From Methylosarcina fibrata AML-C10 (GTDB lineage: Bacteria; Pseudomonadota; Gammaproteobacteria; Methylococcales; Methylomonadaceae), in the NCBI RefSeq assembly GCF_000372865.1, contig NZ_KB889965.1:3741786-3805785 (forward strand): a DNA stretch of 64,000 nucleotides, read 5' to 3'. The position numbers and the translations under genes are program-made. This document shows, in pieces, positions 63,445 to 64,000 of this stretch. The notes beneath the pieces are model-generated. The model worked only from the letters and a program-made list of their open reading frames with translations, made no database searches and was not told where the DNA came from. The first letter of the stretch is position 1, and each line of letters opens with the position of its first letter.

Positions 63445-63879
63445 TTACAGCCTGGCCAGGGTCGCGCTTAATTTTTGCAGCGCCCGTTTCAATTCCTCGT
63501 CGGCAATATTTTCGCTGTGGTTTCGGATTAACAGGATGTTTTCCGGCGATGGAACATGCGGTTTTTCAATGCTCTTTTTTTCAGGGTCGAACCGGTCCGC
63601 AAGAATGCGAATCTGCAAACTTTCTGCCGCAGGTTCATCCGTCGAGGCAATGGCCGTCAATAAGTCATTGTTATAGAATCGGATCTGGGAAGCCCATGCC
63701 GCCGAATCGGTATAAATCAGCAATTTTTTGTCATTTTTTACACAATGAAAAACATGCCGGGACAAGGGAGGCGGCAATACCCCGCGGATTCGGTCGAGCA
63801 TGCGTTGTTGTTGCTCCAACTGGCTCGAATATTGCGCGAGCAGCCGATTGGGAAAGGACGCTGCGGTTTGGAAAGGCAT
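63445..63879 (-). CDS. DUF721 family protein (DciA-like)
   Basis: A 144-residue protein of the DUF721/DciA group. DciA loads the replicative helicase DnaB in bacteria lacking DnaC. Seen: LLAQYSSQLEQQQRMLDRIR, GVLPPPLSRHVFHCVKND, and KKLLIYTDSAAWASQIRFYN, the conserved KH-like core, with a predicted coiled or disordered C-terminus. It is convergent with lpxC; a DUF721 gene at this place, between lpxC and the secA region, is common in gammaproteobacteria. Whether it is a full helicase loader is inferred. Confidence 0.82.
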   Translation of the reverse strand: MPFQTAASFPNRLLAQYSSQLEQQQRMLDRIRGVLPPPLSRHVFHCVKNDKKLLIYTDSAAWASQIRFYNNDLLTAIASTDEPAAESLQIRILADRFDPEKKSIEKPHVPSPENILLIRNHSENIADEELKRALQKLSATLARL

Positions 63880-64000
63880 CGGGAACAGGCCAAATCAAAA
63901 ATCACATCATCCTATGGGGCGATGGGTTTGGCAAGGAAATTTGAGCGCCTTATCCCAGGATTATGAAAGAACGGCGTACGATAGGCGGCAAGATCCAGCC
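63880..64000. other. Right window edge, no gene called
   Basis: About 120 nt upstream of the DUF721 gene. It holds that gene's promoter and perhaps the first codons of a divergent plus-strand gene from ATG at 63963 (MKERRTIGGKIQ, then cut off). The fragment is too short to identify. Confidence 0.3.

Overview
This window is a gammaproteobacterial chromosome segment, moderately GC-rich. Gene content and protein style fit a methanotroph-type lineage (Methylococcales, for example Methylobacter, Methylosarcina or Methylomicrobium relatives). That placement is inferred from neighbourhoods such as dapF-DUF484-xerC, bamD/rluD/pgeF, radC/coaBC, engB/cytochrome c4/dsbA and a full dcw cluster; no methane-oxidation gene is present, so the genus is open. 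Both ends are cut: the left end falls inside an N-carbamoylputrescine amidase gene, and the right end just past the lpxC-DUF721 pair.

Left third (1-30 kb). After aguB and a thioredoxin-fold gene lies a decayed patch at 1.6-3.0 kb. It holds a dead IS982-family element, with recognisable terminal inverted repeats, one frameshift and two in-frame TAG stops, beside a shattered toxin-antitoxin-like pair. Housekeeping genes follow: dapF-DUF484-xerC, two membrane/envelope genes, darP, a Mug-like DNA glycosylase, rdgC, a murein-lipoprotein gene next to an L,D-transpeptidase, phosphoglucomutase, a ZIP metal transporter, pgeF-rluD divergent from bamD, djlA, purC, radC divergent from coaBC, and glgX. 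A minus-strand run of small envelope proteins (Thivi_2564-like, a lipoprotein, BON, EF-hand, a secreted hydrolase) precedes sdaA, a TPR lipoprotein and a class-3-lipase-like protein.

Middle (30-43 kb). The most accessory-looking gene is a 1539-residue protein joining a superfamily-1 (Upf1-like) helicase to a C-terminal PD-(D/E)XK/DUF559-like nuclease, a single-gene antiviral candidate. A PfkB-family sugar kinase starts right behind it. Then come a CsgG-like lipoprotein, a SulP anion transporter, an orphan region ending in strong terminator-like hairpins (a possible small RNA), an HDOD-MBL gene pair, engB, cytochrome c4 and dsbA.

Right third (43-64 kb). The RNase P RNA gene lies just upstream of a complete division and cell wall cluster in the order mraZ-rsmH-ftsL-ftsI-murE-murF-mraY-murD-ftsW-murG-murC-murB-ddlB-ftsQ-ftsA-ftsZ-lpxC, followed by a convergent DUF721/DciA-like gene. 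Most dcw genes overlap or abut, so they are probably cotranscribed. In front of mraZ is a near-consensus sigma-70 promoter followed by four TGGA(A/G) repeats at an exact 10-bp period, a clear candidate MraZ operator. The encoded enzymes take UDP-MurNAc to lipid II (MurC, D, E, F, MraY, MurG, with MurB and DdlB supplying precursors) and build the divisome (FtsL, I, W, Q, A, Z). DapF and LpxC connect the window to diaminopimelate and lipid A synthesis.
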